Shown piece after piece: positions 17,862 through 26,425 of a DNA stretch of 64,000 nt. Under the pieces are notes generated by a model that searched no databases, had not been told where the DNA came from, and saw only the letters and a program-made list of their open reading frames with translations. Location: NCBI RefSeq assembly GCF_025961205.1, contig NZ_JAOQNH010000001.1, positions 2,132,001 to 2,196,000 on the forward strand, read 5' to 3'. Made by a program: the position numbers and the translations under genes. The number at the start of each line of letters is the position of its first letter. Position 1 is the stretch's first letter. Origin of the DNA: Azospirillum fermentarium (GTDB taxonomy: Bacteria > Pseudomonadota > Alphaproteobacteria > Azospirillales > Azospirillaceae).

Positions 17862-19135
17862 GCCACGGCCGCCCGGCGGCGGCGGGGCAGGGCCTGCCAC
17901 ACCAGCGTCAGACCTTGCGCAGCGGTGATCAGCAGCAGGGTTATCCTTTGCCCCTCCACGGAATAGCCGGCCCCCCCGCCCATGGGATAGAGGGTCAGGA
18001 ACGCCCCGATTCCCGATTGCAGGGCAAAGGCCACGATGAACATCAGCAGGTTGGCCGCGGTGATGACCCGCCCGGCCAGGGCCGGGGGAAATCCCTGGCC
18101 CAGCACGGAATAGACCATCACCGACGCCGATGCGAAAAAGGCGTAACCGCCCCACGCCACCGCCGGGGGCAGCGGCAGGCCCAGCGCCAGCGATGCCTGC
18201 AACAGCGCCGCCACCACCATTCCTGCGAAGCTGACGGCGGCGGGGGACAGGCCGCGGCGGCGCAGCACCTCCGCCACCAGCCCGAACCCGGCATAGCCGG
18301 CCACCATGCACAGGGCCATGGATTGCAGCTCCGCCGCCACCGCCGCGCGGTCCAGCCCTTCCACATCGCGCATCCACGGACCGGCCCACAGGGCGAGATA
18401 GGCCATGAACGCCCCCTGCATCAGCACCGCCGCCGGGGCCAGCCGCCAGAAGAACGGGCTGGCGAACACCGACATCGTTCCGCGCAGCAAGGCGGCCACG
18501 CCGCCGCCGTCCGCCGCCGCACCCGCCTTCTGCGCGGCAGGGCGGCGGAATTCGGGCACGATGAGCAGCAGCAGCACCGCCACCACCACCGTCACCGCGG
18601 CCAGGGCCAGGAACAGCCCGCGCCAGTCGGTCACCGTCAGCACGGTCCGCACCGGGGTGGTGGCGAACACCGCCCCGAATCCGCCGCAGGCCATGAACAC
18701 CCCGTTGACCAGCGGCAGCCGCTCCGCCGGCCAGGACCGGATGTTGGCGGTGATCGCCGCCATCAGGCACGCCGACACCCCCGCCCCGATCAGGGCGCGG
18801 CCCAGGGCCAGCGTGGCCAGGTCGTCTCCTTGGGAAAACACCGCCGCCCCGGCACCGGCCACCACCAGCAGCGCCGCCTCCACCCGCCGCGGGCCGTAGC
18901 GGTCCAGCAGCAGCCCCAGCGGAAGCTGAAAGGCGCCGAAGGCCAGGAAATACGCGCTGGTCAGCAGACCCAGCCCGGCGGCGGTGACGTTCAGCGCCAC
19001 CGTCAGCTCGTCGGCGATCACCGCATTGACCGTACGGTACAGGTAGGACAGGAAATACCCGACCGCGAATGGAATGAAGATCCGCACCACCCGCACCCTG
19101 GCCGGGGGCAGGGCGGATTCGTCCTGTGACTGCAT
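17858..19135 (-). CDS. MFS transporter
   Basis: A 425-residue major facilitator with about 12 predicted membrane helices. The loop 2-3 signature reads LGLLLDRYGPRRVEA and helix 4 starts with an Arg (LALGRALIGAGVSACLMA). Transporters with FIPFAVGYFLSYLYRTVNAV at the N-terminus resemble the nitrate/sugar-phosphate-type MFS branch, but the substrate is not inferable. The start MQSQDES has a GGGAGAG site; an upstream in-frame extension is poorly supported. Confidence 0.88.
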   Translation of the reverse strand: MQSQDESALPPARVRVVRIFIPFAVGYFLSYLYRTVNAVIADELTVALNVTAAGLGLLTSAYFLAFGAFQLPLGLLLDRYGPRRVEAALLVVAGAGAAVFSQGDDLATLALGRALIGAGVSACLMAAITANIRSWPAERLPLVNGVFMACGGFGAVFATTPVRTVLTVTDWRGLFLALAAVTVVVAVLLLLIVPEFRRPAAQKAGAAADGGGVAALLRGTMSVFASPFFWRLAPAAVLMQGAFMAYLALWAGPWMRDVEGLDRAAVAAELQSMALCMVAGYAGFGLVAEVLRRRGLSPAAVSFAGMVVAALLQASLALGLPLPPAVAWGGYAFFASASVMVYSVLGQGFPPALAGRVITAANLLMFIVAFALQSGIGAFLTLYPMGGGAGYSVEGQRITLLLITAAQGLTLVWQALPRRRRAAVA

Positions 19136-19477
19136 GGGCGCTCTCTCCCTGCTCTTATCGTTGTTCGGTGTTTTTTTACCGCAGGCCCGCCGTCCCTTCA
19201 CGGAAACGTTGCCGATGGCCCTGGGCCTTGTGAGTAGCCGTTTCGGCGGTGCAAACGCAACACCCTTCCCAAAAGCAAGGACTGGCGGAATCCCCTTGAC
19301 GATGAGGATGAAAAGAGAGACAGTAGAGACGTGATTGGTGATGTACAGACATTGCTGAGAACAAACAGCCAGCCAAGTGAATGCTTGGCGGGATAAGCGA
19401 TCGGATAAAGAACGGCAACCTTTCGGCTCTCTTTGTGCAGAGCGTCATTGTGATAGGACGTTGCCCATCTGATCGAA
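19136..19477. other. Intergenic stretch without a supported gene
   Basis: About 340 bp upstream of the MFS start. Overlapping frames exist on both strands but none has a ribosome site, a recognisable domain or normal codon bias. It should hold the MFS promoter, which I could not define. Confidence 0.5.
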
Positions 19478-19512
19478 CGGCGACGGAACCAATCCGGATG
19501 GTTCCGTCGCCG
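19478..19512. repeat. Perfect 13-bp inverted repeat between MFS and hsp20 genes
   Basis: Arms CGGCGACGGAACC (19478-19490) and GGTTCCGTCGCCG (19500-19512) flank AATCCGGAT, which itself contains the palindrome ATCCGGAT. No T-run follows on either strand, so it is not a standard terminator. It may be an operator or a mobile-repeat relic. Confidence 0.7.
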
Positions 19513-19563
19513 AAGTTTGTCCGGATTATCCCTTCTTCCGTCATCGCCGTGCGCCACAAGCGC

Positions 19564-19598
19564 AAAAAGCCACCCCCTTCCGATGGGAAGAGGGTGGT
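19564..19598 (-). terminator. Rho-independent terminator of hsp20
   Basis: On the minus strand CCACCCTCTTCCC pairs with GGAAGGGGGTGG across a short loop, followed by CTTTTTGCG. It is about 73 bp past the hsp20 stop and resembles the suf terminator at 7142-7175 in sequence. Confidence 0.75.
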
Positions 19599-19670
19599 TC
19601 AAGGCCGTGCGAGAGTCCGGCCCGGCGCCGGGAGAGGAGAGCGAACCCGGCGCCGGGGTTATGGAGAAGG

Positions 19671-20132
19671 TTACGCCGCCTGCTGCGAGGGCAGGGACGC
19701 GGCGGGGGTGGCGGCGTCGATCCTGATGGTCCGCGGCTTCATCGCCTCGGGGATTTCCCGCACAAGGTCGATGTGCAGCAGGCCGTTCACCAGATTGGCG
19801 TTCACCACTTTGATGTAATCGGCAAGCTGGAAGCGGCGTTCGAAAGCGCGGCCCGCGATACCCCGATAGAGGAATTGGCCGCCTTCCTGTTCCTTCTTAG
19901 CTTTACCCGTAACCACCAGGGCGTTGGGCAGGGCCGTCATCTCCAGATCGTCGGGCCCGAAGCCGGCAACCGCCATGGTGATGCGGTACGCATCGTCACC
20001 CGTCTTTTCGATGTTGTACGGCGGGTAGGAATTGGCCGCTTCGTCCGTGCTGAGAGCATGCTCGATCAGACGGGACAGACGGTCGAAACCGACGGTGGAG
20101 CGGAACAGCGGCGAGAGATCATAAGTACGCAT
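19671..20132 (-). CDS. Small heat shock protein (Hsp20/IbpA family)
   Basis: ATP-independent holdase chaperone, 153 residues. The alpha-crystallin domain spans about 38-130 (PPYNIEKTGDDAYRITMAVA ... GRAFERRFQLAD ... ANLVNGLLHIDLVREIPE). The N-terminus MRTYDLSPLFRSTVGFDRL is the class A (IbpA-like) form. The leader has a candidate RpoH promoter and a ROSE-like thermometer, consistent with heat control. Confidence 0.92.
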   Translation of the reverse strand: MRTYDLSPLFRSTVGFDRLSRLIEHALSTDEAANSYPPYNIEKTGDDAYRITMAVAGFGPDDLEMTALPNALVVTGKAKKEQEGGQFLYRGIAGRAFERRFQLADYIKVVNANLVNGLLHIDLVREIPEAMKPRTIRIDAATPAASLPSQQAA

Positions 20133-20238
20133 GTCATATCCTCCTTCAGAGCGATAATGCGCGTGGGGATCACGGCAATCGTCGATCCCCTATGGTGCAA
20201 TCCAGATCCGGCCCCATTCATGGGCGCCGCCCGGACGA
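20133..20238 (-). promoter_or_regulatory. Candidate ROSE-like RNA thermometer in the hsp20 leader
   Basis: About 106 nt of untranslated leader. Hairpin 1 is GGGGATC/GATCCCC (20165-20171 with 20184-20190). In a second, the ribosome site AAGGAGGA (20139-20146) can face UCGCUC (20149-20154), giving the imperfect pairing with a G-G mismatch that marks ROSE elements of the family. Position, length and gene type fit; folding was done by eye. Confidence 0.5.
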
Positions 20239-20244
20239 CCACAC

Positions 20245-20273
20245 ATTTAGGAAAAGCCCTTTTGGCCTGCAAG
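20245..20273 (-). promoter_or_regulatory. Candidate RpoH (sigma-32) promoter of hsp20
   Basis: On the minus strand CTTGCA (20273-20268), 17 nt, CTAAAT (20250-20245). The alphaproteobacterial RpoH consensus is CTTGAC-N17-CTATNT. The start point would give a leader of about 106 nt. Confidence 0.55.
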
Positions 20274-20389
20274 AGGGGGGAGTGCGATTTTTTGCCGGCT
20301 GCTTTCGCCGCCTGTCCATCACACTTTGTTAATCAGTTACGGCCACGCTCAGGTGACGGGCTCAGCGGCCGTGGGAGGACTTGGCCGTC

Positions 20390-20797
20390 ATGGTGAATGC
20401 AACCTTCTTCAACGGGCCGTATGACGAGACGATGGCTCTGCTGATCGAGGCGCGCAATTACGTCGCGTTTCAGGAAGCCGTCGATCACCGCAAGCTGCCC
20501 CCGCACATTCGTTTGCAGGTCAGTTACGAGAGCATGCGCGTGACCAGCCGCCTGACCCAGGTCATGGCGTGGCTTTTGGCGCAAAAGGCGGTGCACGCGG
20601 GCGAACTGACCCCGGAAGAAGCCGCGAACGGCGATTATTCCCTGTCGGGGGGCGAGATTTGCAGCGACCCGTCCGGCCCCGACAATGCTTCGCTGCCGCA
20701 GGGATTGCGCAGCCTGCTGGACCGCAGCCACCGGCTGTACATGCGGGTGTCGCGTCTGGACAGCCAGATGCAGGAAACCTATGGGCGGCTGCAATAG
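20390..20797 (+). CDS. rcdA: DUF1465/RcdA-family protein
   Basis: A 135-residue protein whose core (VSYESMRVTSRLTQVMAWLL ... QKAVHAGELTPEEA) matches DUF1465. The Caulobacter member, RcdA, is an adaptor that helps ClpXP degrade the cell-cycle regulator CtrA. The start ATG has GGGAGG 11 bp upstream; a TTG at 20381 is too close to it. Transcribed divergently from hsp20 and ended by a strong bidirectional terminator. Adaptor function here is inferred from the family. Confidence 0.8.
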   Translation: MVNATFFNGPYDETMALLIEARNYVAFQEAVDHRKLPPHIRLQVSYESMRVTSRLTQVMAWLLAQKAVHAGELTPEEAANGDYSLSGGEICSDPSGPDNASLPQGLRSLLDRSHRLYMRVSRLDSQMQETYGRLQ

Positions 20798-20820
20798 CGG
20801 TTGATTCGCTTTGAAAACGA

Positions 20821-20853
20821 AAAGGGCGCCTGCAACCGCAGGCGCCCTTTTTT
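20821..20853. terminator. Bidirectional terminator between rcdA and rpmE
   Basis: AAAGGGCGCCTGC - AACC - GCAGGCGCCCTTT, with further T residues downstream on the plus strand and on the minus strand a mirrored TTTTCGTTTT. It serves the convergent rcdA and rpmE genes. Confidence 0.92.
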
Positions 20854-20877
20854 CGCAGCGTCCGGCGGACCGGATGC

Positions 20878-21102
20878 TTACTTCTTCAGGCCGAAGCTGG
20901 CGAAGCGCTTGTTGAACTTGGCGATCTGGCCGCCAGTGTCCAACAGCTTCTGCACGCCGGTCCAGGCCGGGTGCGACTTCGGATCGATGTCGAGGCGCAG
21001 CGTATCACCCGCTTTGCCCATGGTGCTCCGGGTGGTGAACGAGGAGCCGTCGGTCATGACGACGGTGATCTCGTGATAATCCGGATGAATGTCTTTCTTC
21101 AT
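20878..21102 (-). CDS. rpmE: 50S ribosomal protein L31
   Basis: A 74-residue ribosomal protein. [20 protein letters not shown] is the usual L31 N-terminus and [10 protein letters not shown] the central motif. It has no cysteines, so it is the zinc-free (C-minus) form common in alphaproteobacteria. I chose the internal ATG at 21102 because residues before it are not conserved. Confidence 0.95.
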   Translation of the reverse strand: MKKDIHPDYHEITVVMTDGSSFTTRSTMGKAGDTLRLDIDPKSHPAWTGVQKLLDTGGQIAKFNKRFASFGLKK

Positions 21103-21280
21103 GGCCGAGGTTCCCAACAAAACGAGCGCGGTTTATAGCGAAGCGGATCGATGAGCGCAACCGCTTCCGCACATCACGCCGCCAATAAAACAGCTTTCAC
21201 CGGGCAAACTTGCCGTCCGGCGTTCAAGCTGCCATATGGCGGGACATATATACCTCATAATCCAGCCATGGAAACCATCG

Positions 21281-23077
21281 GTGTCATCCGAATCGGCCCC
21301 TGAAAATCCCGCGGACAACCGCAAGCGCAGCCTGAAACCGCTGTATCGTCTTGGCCCGTTTCTTCGCCCCTACGCCCTGCCCATCGCCGGGGCCGGGGTG
21401 GCGCTGATGGTGGCCGCCGCAACCGTTCTTGGCCTGGGCCAGGGCCTGCGGGTTCTGGTGGACCAGGGGTTTGCCGCCGGCGACACCGGGCTCCTGGACC
21501 GGGCGCTGCTGGTGCTGCTGGGCGTCATCGTGCTGATGGCGGCCTCCACCTATGGCCGCTTCTATCTGGTGACGTGGGTGGGCGAACGGGTGATCGCCGA
21601 CATCCGCCGCACCGTCTTCGACCACGTTCTGCGCTTCAGTCCCGGCTTTTTCGAGACGACTCGCACTGCCGAAATCCTGTCGCGCCTGACCACCGACACC
21701 ACGGTGTTGCAGACGGTGGTGGGGTCGTCGGTGTCGATCGCGCTGCGCAATCTGCTGATGTTCCTGGGCGGCGCCGCGATGCTGTTCATCACCTCGCCCA
21801 AGCTGACCGGGCTGGTGTTCCTGGTGGTGCCGCTGGTGGTGGCGCCCATCCTGTTCTTCGGCCGCCGGGTGCGGCGGCTGTCCAAGGCCAGCCAGGACAA
21901 GGTGGCCGACATCGGCGCCACCGTGGACGAGACGCTGGGCGCCATCCGCACCGTGCAGTCCTACACCCGCGAGCCGGAGGAGCGGGCGCGCTTCGCCGGG
22001 CGGGTGGAGGACGCATTCGGCGTCGCGGTGGAGCGGATCAAGGCGCGGGCGCTGATGACCATGATCGTCATCGTGCTGGTGTTCGGTGCCGTGGGCATCA
22101 TCCTGTGGATCGGCGGGCACGACGTGCTGTCCGGGCGGCTGACGCCGGGCGAGCTGTCGGCCTTCGTGGTCTATGCCGTGGTGGTGGCCGGGTCGGTGGG
22201 AGCGATCAGCGAGGTGATCGGCGATCTTCAACGCGCCTCCGGCGCCACCGAGCGGCTGTTCGAACTGCTGGAGCAGCAGCCGGACATCATCGCCCCCGCC
22301 AACCCGGTGCCCCTGCCGCTGCCGTCCACCGGGGCGGTGGCGTTCGAGGGGGTGCGGTTCCATTATCCGTCCCGCCCCGACTGGGCCGCGCTCAACGACT
22401 TCACCCTGTCGGTGGCGCCGGGCGAGACGGTGGCGCTGGTCGGCCCGTCGGGGGCCGGCAAATCGACGGTGTTCCAGCTTCTGCTGCGCTTCTATGATCC
22501 GCAGGCGGGGGTGATCCGGCTGGACGGCGTGCCCATCCGCGACGCCGACCCGGCGGACGTGCGCGGGCGCATCGGGCTGGTGGCGCAGGATCCGGTGATC
22601 TTCTCCACCAACGCGTGGGAGAACATCCGCTACGGCCGCCCCGGCGCCACCGATGCCGAGGTGCGGGAGGCCGCCCGCGCCGCCCACGCGCTGGAGTTCC
22701 TGGAGGCGCTGCCCGACGGGCTGTCCACCTTCCTGGGGGAAAAGGGCGTGCGGCTGTCGGGCGGGCAGCGCCAGCGCATCGCCATTGCCCGCGCCATCCT
22801 GCGCGACCCGCCGCTGCTGCTGCTGGACGAGGCCACCAGCGCCTTGGACGCCGAGAGCGAACGCGCGGTGCAGGAGGCGCTGGACGCCCTGACCCGCCAG
22901 CGCACCACGCTCATCATCGCCCACCGGCTGGCGACGGTGGTGAACGCCGACCGCATCGCGGTGATGGACGGCGGGCGCATCGTCGCCACCGGCACCCACG
23001 CCGACCTGATCCGCGAGGGCGGGCTGTACGCCCGTCTGGCGGCGCTGCAGTTCGACGCCCCGGTGGAGCCGGTCTGA
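21281..23077 (+). CDS. ABC exporter, fused membrane and ATPase domains (MsbA-like)
   Basis: About 598 residues. Six membrane helices occupy residues 25-310. The ATPase domain has Walker A GPSGAGKST, signature LSGGQRQRIAIARA, Walker B LLLDEATSALD and H-loop IAHRLAT. It is a half-transporter that would act as a homodimer; the substrate cannot be told. The start is uncertain: GTG at 21281 (VSSESAPENP) is used, and ATG 21236 has no ribosome site. A neighbouring ATG at 21269 opens only an 11-codon frame. Confidence 0.88.
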   Translation: MSSESAPENPADNRKRSLKPLYRLGPFLRPYALPIAGAGVALMVAAATVLGLGQGLRVLVDQGFAAGDTGLLDRALLVLLGVIVLMAASTYGRFYLVTWVGERVIADIRRTVFDHVLRFSPGFFETTRTAEILSRLTTDTTVLQTVVGSSVSIALRNLLMFLGGAAMLFITSPKLTGLVFLVVPLVVAPILFFGRRVRRLSKASQDKVADIGATVDETLGAIRTVQSYTREPEERARFAGRVEDAFGVAVERIKARALMTMIVIVLVFGAVGIILWIGGHDVLSGRLTPGELSAFVVYAVVVAGSVGAISEVIGDLQRASGATERLFELLEQQPDIIAPANPVPLPLPSTGAVAFEGVRFHYPSRPDWAALNDFTLSVAPGETVALVGPSGAGKSTVFQLLLRFYDPQAGVIRLDGVPIRDADPADVRGRIGLVAQDPVIFSTNAWENIRYGRPGATDAEVREAARAAHALEFLEALPDGLSTFLGEKGVRLSGGQRQRIAIARAILRDPPLLLLDEATSALDAESERAVQEALDALTRQRTTLIIAHRLATVVNADRIAVMDGGRIVATGTHADLIREGGLYARLAALQFDAPVEPV

Positions 23078-23087
23078 TTATTCGCTG

Positions 23088-23525
23088 TCAGAACCCGACG
23101 CAGGCGGTCCGCAGCACCGTGGCCACCGCCTGCTGCTGGAAGCGGGTCTTGTAGGCGTCGGCGACGTCCTTGATCTTGGTCAGGGCCGCCGGCTCGCGGG
23201 GGATGAACAGGATCAGCACCTTCGACGGTTCCCGCACCACCGCGCCCGTGTCGGTGTCGCGCCATTGGCCGGCGGCATCCTGAACCGTCAGCCCATCGGG
23301 AAAGCGCGGGGTCACCACCTCGGTCACGAAGCGCTGCCAGTCCTTGTCGCTGACCCCCAGCGTGCCGCCGATGTTGCGCCCGAAAAACAGGCTGGCCTCC
23401 ACCATGGGGGAGCCGGGCAGGCCGGCGCAGGCGGGGGCCGGGGGTGGCGGGGCGCCGGCGCAGGCCGACAGGGCGGAGACGACGGCACCGGCGGCGAACG
23501 CGCGGGACAGGGGTAATCGGACCAT
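23088..23525 (-). CDS. DUF3574-family lipoprotein
   Basis: A 145-residue protein with a lipoprotein signal ([14 protein letters not shown], lipobox Cys about 22) and a Pro-rich linker. The body matches DUF3574: [39 protein letters not shown] and [19 protein letters not shown] precedes the chosen ATG. Convergent with the ABC exporter gene. Function of the family is unknown. Confidence 0.82.
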   Translation of the reverse strand: MVRLPLSRAFAAGAVVSALSACAGAPPPPAPACAGLPGSPMVEASLFFGRNIGGTLGVSDKDWQRFVTEVVTPRFPDGLTVQDAAGQWRDTDTGAVVREPSKVLILFIPREPAALTKIKDVADAYKTRFQQQAVATVLRTACVGF

Positions 23526-23668
23526 CCGGGAACCTTCTTGTCGGTGGGGGCGGTCAAGAAAGTGACTTTGGTCACCCGCCCCGTGCATGGCTGGGCTTCG
23601 GCGGCTTACGGCGGCTTCCCTTTTCGCGGGAAATTGCTCTATACGAGCGCAAATCTCGAAAAGAATCC

Positions 23669-24700
23669 ATGAAAACCGCCGATTTCGATTTCGACCTGCC
23701 GCCGAATCTGATCGCCAGCCACCCCGTGCGGCCGCGTGACGCCGCGCGCCTGCTGTCGGTCGGCGACACGCTGTCGGACCACATCGTCCGCGACCTGCCG
23801 TCGCTGCTGGAACCGGGCGACCTGATGGTCATCAACGACACCCGCGTGATCCCCGCGCGCCTGTGGGGCCAGCGCGGCGTGGTGAAGGTGGAAGCCACCC
23901 TGCACAAGCGCATGGGCGACGACACCTGGGCCGTCTTCGCCCGTCCGGGCAAGCGGCTCAAGGTGGGCGACACCATCGTCTTTGCCGAGGATTTCACCGC
24001 CACGGTGATGGACAAGCGTGAGGGCGGGGAAATCGTGCTGCGCTTCAGCGCCGCCGGCGGGGCGCTGTTCGACCGGCTGCACGCCTATGGCGCCATGCCG
24101 CTGCCCCCCTACATCGCCCGGCCCGACGGGGCGGAGTCCGCCGACAAGGACGATTACCAGACCGTCTTCGCCGCAGCCGAAGGGGCGGTGGCCGCCCCCA
24201 CCGCCGGGCTGCACTTCACGCCCGGGCTTCTGGCAGCACTCGATGCCCGCGGGATCGGGCGGGTGGCGGTGACGCTGCACGTGGGCGCCGGCACCTTTCT
24301 GCCGGTCAAGGTGAACGACATCCGCGACCACCGCATGCACGCCGAGGTGGGGATCGTGCCGGCGGAGGCCGCGGCGCGCATCAACGCCGTGCGGGCGGCG
24401 GGCGGGCGCATCGTGTCCATCGGCACCACCGCCTTGCGGCTTCTGGAAAGTGCGGCGGATCCCGACGGCACCGTCCGGCCCTTTTCCGACGAGACGGACA
24501 TCTTCATCACCCCCGGCTACCGTTTCCGCGCCGTGGACGTGCTGATGACCAACTTCCACCTGCCGCGGTCCACGCTGTTCATGCTGGTATCGGCCTTTGC
24601 CGGGTTCCAGCGGATGCGGGACGCCTATGCCCACGCCATCGCGGCGGGCTATCGCTTCTATTCCTATGGTGACACCTCCCTGTTGCGGAGGGCGGAGTGA
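23669..24700 (+). CDS. queA: S-adenosylmethionine:tRNA ribosyltransferase-isomerase
   Basis: Transfers the ribosyl part of SAM to preQ1 in tRNA, forming epoxyqueuosine. The 343-residue product starts [19 protein letters not shown]. Conserved blocks are [41 protein letters not shown] and [17 protein letters not shown]. First gene of a four-gene queuosine run; it ends in a frame overlapping the tgt 5' region. Confidence 0.95.
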   Translation: MKTADFDFDLPPNLIASHPVRPRDAARLLSVGDTLSDHIVRDLPSLLEPGDLMVINDTRVIPARLWGQRGVVKVEATLHKRMGDDTWAVFARPGKRLKVGDTIVFAEDFTATVMDKREGGEIVLRFSAAGGALFDRLHAYGAMPLPPYIARPDGAESADKDDYQTVFAAAEGAVAAPTAGLHFTPGLLAALDARGIGRVAVTLHVGAGTFLPVKVNDIRDHRMHAEVGIVPAEAAARINAVRAAGGRIVSIGTTALRLLESAADPDGTVRPFSDETDIFITPGYRFRAVDVLMTNFHLPRSTLFMLVSAFAGFQRMRDAYAHAIAAGYRFYSYGDTSLLRRAE

Positions 24701-24705
24701 ACGGC

Positions 24706-25926
24706 ATGAAGTTCGAACTTGTGGCGAATGACGGTGCGGCGCGGCGCGGTACCTTGCACACGGCCCATGGGGTGATCGACACGCCGGCTTTCATGCCCGT
24801 CGGCACGGCGGGCACGGTGAAGGCCATGCACCCCGAACAGGTGCGGGCCACCGGGGCGCAGATCATCCTGGGCAACACCTATCACCTGATGCTGCGGCCG
24901 ACGGCGGAACGGGTGGCCCAGTTGGGCGGCCTGCACCGCTTCATGAACTGGCCCGGCCCGATCCTGACCGATTCCGGCGGGTTCCAGGTGATGTCGCTGA
25001 ACGAGCTGCGCACGCTGGACGAGGATGGGGTCACCTTCAAATCCCATCTGGACGGCAGCCGCCACCGGCTGACGCCCGAACGGTCCATGGAGATCCAGCA
25101 CCTGCTGGATTCCGACGTCACCATGGCGTTCGACGAATGCACGCCGTTCCCCGCAACCCACGAGGTGGCGGCGAAATCCATGCGCCTGTCCATGAAATGG
25201 GCGCAGCGGTGCCGCGATGCTTTCGTGGAACGGCCCGGCTACGGCCTGTTCGGCATCGTCCAGGGCAGCGTCTATCCCGACCTGCGCAGCGAATCCGTGG
25301 CGGCCCTGACCGGCATCGGCTTCGACGGCTACGCCGTCGGCGGGCTGGCGGTGGGCGAGGGGCAGGAGACGATGTTCACCGTGCTCGACCACACCATGCC
25401 GCTGTTGCCGGCGGAACGCCCGCGCTATCTGATGGGGGTGGGGCGCCCGTCCGACATCATCGGGGCGGTGCGCCGCGGCATCGACATGTTCGATTGCGTG
25501 ATGCCCACCCGCTCGGGCCGCACGGGCCAGGCGTTCGTGCGCCGCGGCGTGCTGAACCTGCGCAACGCCCGCCACGCCCACGACGACCGCCCGCTGGACG
25601 ACCGTTGCGCCTGCCCGGCGTGCCGCAACTACAGCCGCGGCTACATCCACCACCTGATCAAGGCGGGGGAGATGCTGGGGCCGATGCTGCTGACGTGGCA
25701 CAACCTGCAGCACTATCAGGATCTGATGGCCGAACTGCGCGCCGCCATCGAGGCCGGGGAGTTCGAGGAACGGGCCGCGGCGCTGGAAGCGGAACTGGAA
25801 CTGGGCGACATCGCCGAGACGCCCGACCCGCTGGCCCTGTCGCAGCCCGCCCGCGGCAAGAAGAAGGCGCCGGCCCCCGTTGAGGCTGCCGTCACGGTCT
25901 CCGCCGATCCCGAACCCGCGGCCTGA
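24706..25926 (+). CDS. tgt: tRNA-guanine transglycosylase
   Basis: Exchanges guanine-34 for preQ1 in tRNAs with GUN anticodons. About 406 residues. The nucleophile/substrate region [11 protein letters not shown] is near residue 90; GGLAVGE and FDCVMPTR follow. The zinc site is the [17 protein letters not shown] cluster. Residues after about 375 are an Ala/Pro-rich extension. GTG at 24697 overlaps the queA stop (GTGA) and is an alternative start, but the ribosome-site spacing favours ATG 24706. Confidence 0.95.
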   Translation: MKFELVANDGAARRGTLHTAHGVIDTPAFMPVGTAGTVKAMHPEQVRATGAQIILGNTYHLMLRPTAERVAQLGGLHRFMNWPGPILTDSGGFQVMSLNELRTLDEDGVTFKSHLDGSRHRLTPERSMEIQHLLDSDVTMAFDECTPFPATHEVAAKSMRLSMKWAQRCRDAFVERPGYGLFGIVQGSVYPDLRSESVAALTGIGFDGYAVGGLAVGEGQETMFTVLDHTMPLLPAERPRYLMGVGRPSDIIGAVRRGIDMFDCVMPTRSGRTGQAFVRRGVLNLRNARHAHDDRPLDDRCACPACRNYSRGYIHHLIKAGEMLGPMLLTWHNLQHYQDLMAELRAAIEAGEFEERAAALEAELELGDIAETPDPLALSQPARGKKKAPAPVEAAVTVSADPEPAA

Positions 25927-25951
25927 CCCGTTACCCGAAGGAAAGCGTCTC

Positions 25952-26422
25952 ATGACCGGCTCCCCGTCGATCTACAGCGGCCTGACCCAGTTGGGGGCCA
26001 GCACCGGCCTTCCCGACAGCCCGGAAGCGGCGGTGCTGGAAAAGGTGCCGAACCCGGAACCGGGGGTGCGCTATCTGGTGCGCTTCACGGCCCCCGAGTT
26101 CACCTCCCTCTGCCCGATCACCGGGCAGCCGGATTTCGCGCACCTGATGATCGACTACGTGCCCGGCGACTGGCTGGTGGAAAGCAAGTCGCTGAAGCTG
26201 TTCCTGGGCTCGTTCCGCAACCACGGCGCCTTCCACGAGGCGTGCACCGTCGGCATCGGGCGGCGTCTGGCGGAGGAACTGGCGCCGGTGTGGCTGCGCA
26301 TCGGCGGCTATTGGTATCCCCGCGGCGGCATCCCCATCGACGTGTTCTACCAGTCCGGCCCGCCCCCGGCGGACGTGTGGATTCCGGCGCAGGACGTTCC
26401 CCCCTACCGCGGGCGCGGCTGA
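25952..26422 (+). CDS. queF: NADPH-dependent 7-cyano-7-deazaguanine reductase
   Basis: Reduces preQ0 to preQ1, the base Tgt inserts. 156 residues, the short type I form. The catalytic Cys is in [13 protein letters not shown] and the QueF motif [16 protein letters not shown] follows. It starts 25 bp after tgt with AAGGAAAG upstream and precedes queG by 3 bp. Confidence 0.95.
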   Translation: MTGSPSIYSGLTQLGASTGLPDSPEAAVLEKVPNPEPGVRYLVRFTAPEFTSLCPITGQPDFAHLMIDYVPGDWLVESKSLKLFLGSFRNHGAFHEACTVGIGRRLAEELAPVWLRIGGYWYPRGGIPIDVFYQSGPPPADVWIPAQDVPPYRGRG

Positions 26423-26425
26423 TCC

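Noticed and set aside
15774-18770. A 998-codon minus-strand frame extending through the MFS region
   Set aside because: Only its last 215 codons (from ATG 16421, with AAGGAGG) form a real gene; the rest is antisense or out of frame to others.
19198-19602. 134-codon minus-strand frame upstream of the MFS gene
   Set aside because: It spans the inverted repeat and the hsp20 terminator and shows no coding bias.
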